Below are positions 62,214-64,000 of a DNA stretch of 64,000 nucleotides, piece after piece. Both the position numbers and the translations under genes were made by a program. Each line of letters starts with the position of its first letter. Within the stretch, counting starts at the first letter, position 1. The notes under the pieces were generated by a model that saw only the letters and a program-made list of their open reading frames with translations, was not told the origin of the DNA and did no database searches. Source of the DNA: Anaerosalibacter sp. Marseille-P3206 (GTDB lineage: Bacteria > Bacillota > Clostridia > Tissierellales > Sporanaerobacteraceae); NCBI RefSeq assembly GCF_900155565.1, contig NZ_FUHM01000002.1, positions 1,736,001-1,800,000 on the forward strand, given 5' to 3'.

Positions 62214-64000
62214 ATGTATAATAATATGAGAATAACAGGTCTTGCATCTGGGATAGACACAGAAGAAATGATACAAGGTTTGATGAAGGCTGAGAGAATT
62301 AAATATGATAGAGTAGGACAAGAAAAGCAGGTATTGTTGTGGAGACAAGAGATGTACAATGGTCTAAACAAAGACTTTGCCAACTTTATTTTAAACACTA
62401 GGAAAGAATTTGGACTTACAACAACCACAGCTACTGGAGCTTTTCAAACAAATTCATACAGTAATTTAACTTGGGTAAAGAAAGCAACTTCTTCTAATGA
62501 AACCATAGCAACAGTAAGCAGCACAGCTAAAGCTGTGAATGGAAGCCATAGTGTGAAGGTTACCCAATTGGCAGAGGGAGTTAAGGCTGCAAGTGGGAGT
62601 GATATAAGGAAAGAAAATTTCAATCCTGCAGATGCAAGTATAGGTACAATTGTAGTTAATGAAGATGGAAAATTGCAACGTGTTAATAATGAAAAGAAAC
62701 TAGAGGATGTAGCAAACTTAACATTTACTATTAATGATGGTACAAAGTATAAAGATGGAAATATAGTAAGTTTTAAAATTGAAGTTTCTAATGATAATGG
62801 AATCACTATGAACGATGTTGTCAAAGCAATAAATTCTAAAACACAAACAGTTGATGGAAAAGAAGTATCTTTAGGGGTTAAAGCATCATATGACAACAAT
62901 ATAGGAAGATTCTTTTTACAAACAGAAGCAACAGGAAAAGATGCTAAGTTAAGTATAAGTATTCCTGAAGCTAGTGTGGGTGCTAATCCAACAGAAGAAG
63001 AAAAAGCTAAACTAGCAGTTATTGAAAATAGTAAGAAATTAATTGCTGCACTTGATCTTAAGGTAACTGGCTATGATGAAAGTGGAAATCCAATTACCGA
63101 CTCTAACGGTGCTCTAACAATCGGAACAGAATACCATGGCCAAAATGCCCTAATAAACTTCGATGGTGCAACAGGCATAGAACAGTCCTCAAACCAATTC
63201 AGCATAAACGGTATCGACTTTAACCTAAAAAGTCAATCTGATGATACATTTACTGTAACCGTAGGAACAGATGTGGATGCTGTATATGATAAAATTAAAA
63301 AATTTGTAGATGAATATAATGAACTTGTGGACAAGACCAATAAACTTTTAACAGATGAAAGATATAGAAGTTATCAACCTCTTACTGCAGAACAAAAAAA
63401 GGAAATGGACAAAAAAGATATTGAACTTTGGGAAGAAAAGGCTAAAAGTGGTCTTTTAAGAAGTGATAATATAATATCTAGAACCATGCAAAATGCAAGA
63501 AGAGGGTTATATGATGAAGTAAAAGAAGTAAGTGGTAGCTTTAAGCTGCTATTCCAAATAGGTATAGATACAGAGAAATTTTCAAGAGGATCAGCAGGTG
63601 GTAAACTTGAAATAAATGAATCTAAATTAAAGGATGCTATAAGAAAAGATACAGATGGAGTATTAGAATTATTATTCAAGGAACCAGAATATGGTAACAA
63701 GGATAAAGGCCTTGAAGATGTAAATTCACTTAAATCAGAAAAGGAATTAACATCTACACAACTTGAAGCTAAAAGAAAGCAAAGTGGACTTATCAATAGA
63801 CTTCAAGATAATTTAATATTAGGAATGCAAGATATAATTGAAAAGTCTGGAGCAGGAAATGAAGCGAATCTATATAGAAGTATTAAATCAAATATGCTTA
63901 TAGAATTTGTTACTAAGAATTCAAGCATTAGTCTTATAGATAAAGATGTATTATCAATAGATAGAAAGTTAGATGATTTGGGAGCTTATCTTGTAAGAAA
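62214..64000 (+). CDS. fliD: Flagellar filament cap protein FliD (3' end beyond window)
   Basis: An open frame from the ATG at 62214 (GGTGGTGAAG upstream) runs to the window edge, at least 595 codons. The N-terminus MRITGLASGIDTEEMIQGLMKAE is the FliD/HAP2 signature. FINFDGAT-like central sequence, then the conserved FVDEYNELVDKTNKLL and the C-terminal coiled coil (ISLIDKDVLSIDRKLDDLGAYL) follow. It caps the filament and folds flagellin at the tip. Probably at most about 30 codons are missing. Confidence 0.95.
   Translation, partial: MYNNMRITGLASGIDTEEMIQGLMKAERIKYDRVGQEKQVLLWRQEMYNGLNKDFANFILNTRKEFGLTTTTATGAFQTNSYSNLTWVKKATSSNETIATVSSTAKAVNGSHSVKVTQLAEGVKAASGSDIRKENFNPADASIGTIVVNEDGKLQRVNNEKKLEDVANLTFTINDGTKYKDGNIVSFKIEVSNDNGITMNDVVKAINSKTQTVDGKEVSLGVKASYDNNIGRFFLQTEATGKDAKLSISIPEASVGANPTEEEKAKLAVIENSKKLIAALDLKVTGYDESGNPITDSNGALTIGTEYHGQNALINFDGATGIEQSSNQFSINGIDFNLKSQSDDTFTVTVGTDVDAVYDKIKKFVDEYNELVDKTNKLLTDERYRSYQPLTAEQKKEMDKKDIELWEEKAKSGLLRSDNIISRTMQNARRGLYDEVKEVSGSFKLLFQIGIDTEKFSRGSAGGKLEINESKLKDAIRKDTDGVLELLFKEPEYGNKDKGLEDVNSLKSEKELTSTQLEAKRKQSGLINRLQDNLILGMQDIIEKSGAGNEANLYRSIKSNMLIEFVTKNSSISLIDKDVLSIDRKLDDLGAYLVR

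Noticed and set aside
1-64000. CRISPR array, prophage, tRNA or rRNA genes
   Set aside because: The dispersed repeat is not clustered with spacers, no phage structural genes were found, and no clover-leaf or rRNA-like sequence was noticed by eye.

Overview
The window is low-GC, strongly plus-strand-biased DNA from an anaerobic, motile, probably spore-forming Firmicute. The order Tissierellales (Clostridia/Tissierellia) fits best. Supporting genes are hydroxylamine reductase (Hcp), a double-cubane/2-hydroxyacyl-CoA dehydratase protein, a SleB-type cortex hydrolase, a SpoVB-like flippase, HutP, three chemoreceptors and a flaG-fliD flagellar end. No rRNA, tRNA or CRISPR array was seen. The taxonomic placement is inference from gene content.

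Layout. 0-4 kb: the tail of an IS605-type TnpB, an AlbA_2/Schlafen-type regulator, a 9-residue-repeat coiled-coil protein and a membrane glycosyltransferase. 3.7-6.8 kb: an ECF sigma factor, its likely anti-sigma factor and a large TPR membrane protein. 7.2-15.2 kb: three paralogous dCache chemoreceptors with a double-cubane protein plus DUF3343 pair between the second and third. 15.4-18.7 kb: an AAA/DUF234 ATPase and a FokI-type fused adenine methyltransferase. 18.8-22 kb: HutP and a TrpXYZ-like ABC importer. 22-30.6 kb: a BceRS-BceAB-like peptide-resistance module and a MacB-like ABC pair. 30.7-37.3 kb: a full pst-phoU-phoPR phosphate regulon behind a Pho box. 37.3-38.7 kb: decayed DNA with integrase and NUDIX fragments.

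38.7-43.4 kb is a compact RiPP locus. A divergent RRNPP-type (HTH-TPR) regulator faces two tiny precursor ORFs with the same core, containing NQPC and NFFC (two NxxC motifs). These are followed by a radical SAM/SPASM maturase and an ABC exporter. It resembles the quorum-controlled NxxC ranthipeptides of streptococci but in a clostridial setting, with an unusually short precursor.

43.5-51.5 kb: a FecCD-type ABC importer with an embedded methyltransferase behind a leader attenuator, a GATase-DUF1284 fusion, a YbjQ protein and a GntR-ABC operon. 53-59 kb holds the other striking system. An operon encodes a signal-peptide-less periplasmic-binding-protein homologue, a HypB/UreG-like GTPase and a soluble ABC ATPase, with no permease. 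It shares a GTAAC-N4-GTTAC operator, at identical spacing to the -10, with hcp. This suggests a cytosolic system serving nitrosative-stress defence or Hcp cluster assembly. Between them lies sleB under a c-di-AMP riboswitch. The end holds pepF, a TVP38-like protein, flaG and the start of fliD.

A roughly 35-bp dispersed repeat (core GCCCCCGGCACTAAC) sits in gene borders throughout and often supplies the stop codon of the upstream gene. All copies up to 43.5 kb point one way and all copies from 51.5 kb point the other way. A palindrome made of two half-copies lies in between at 49.4 kb.
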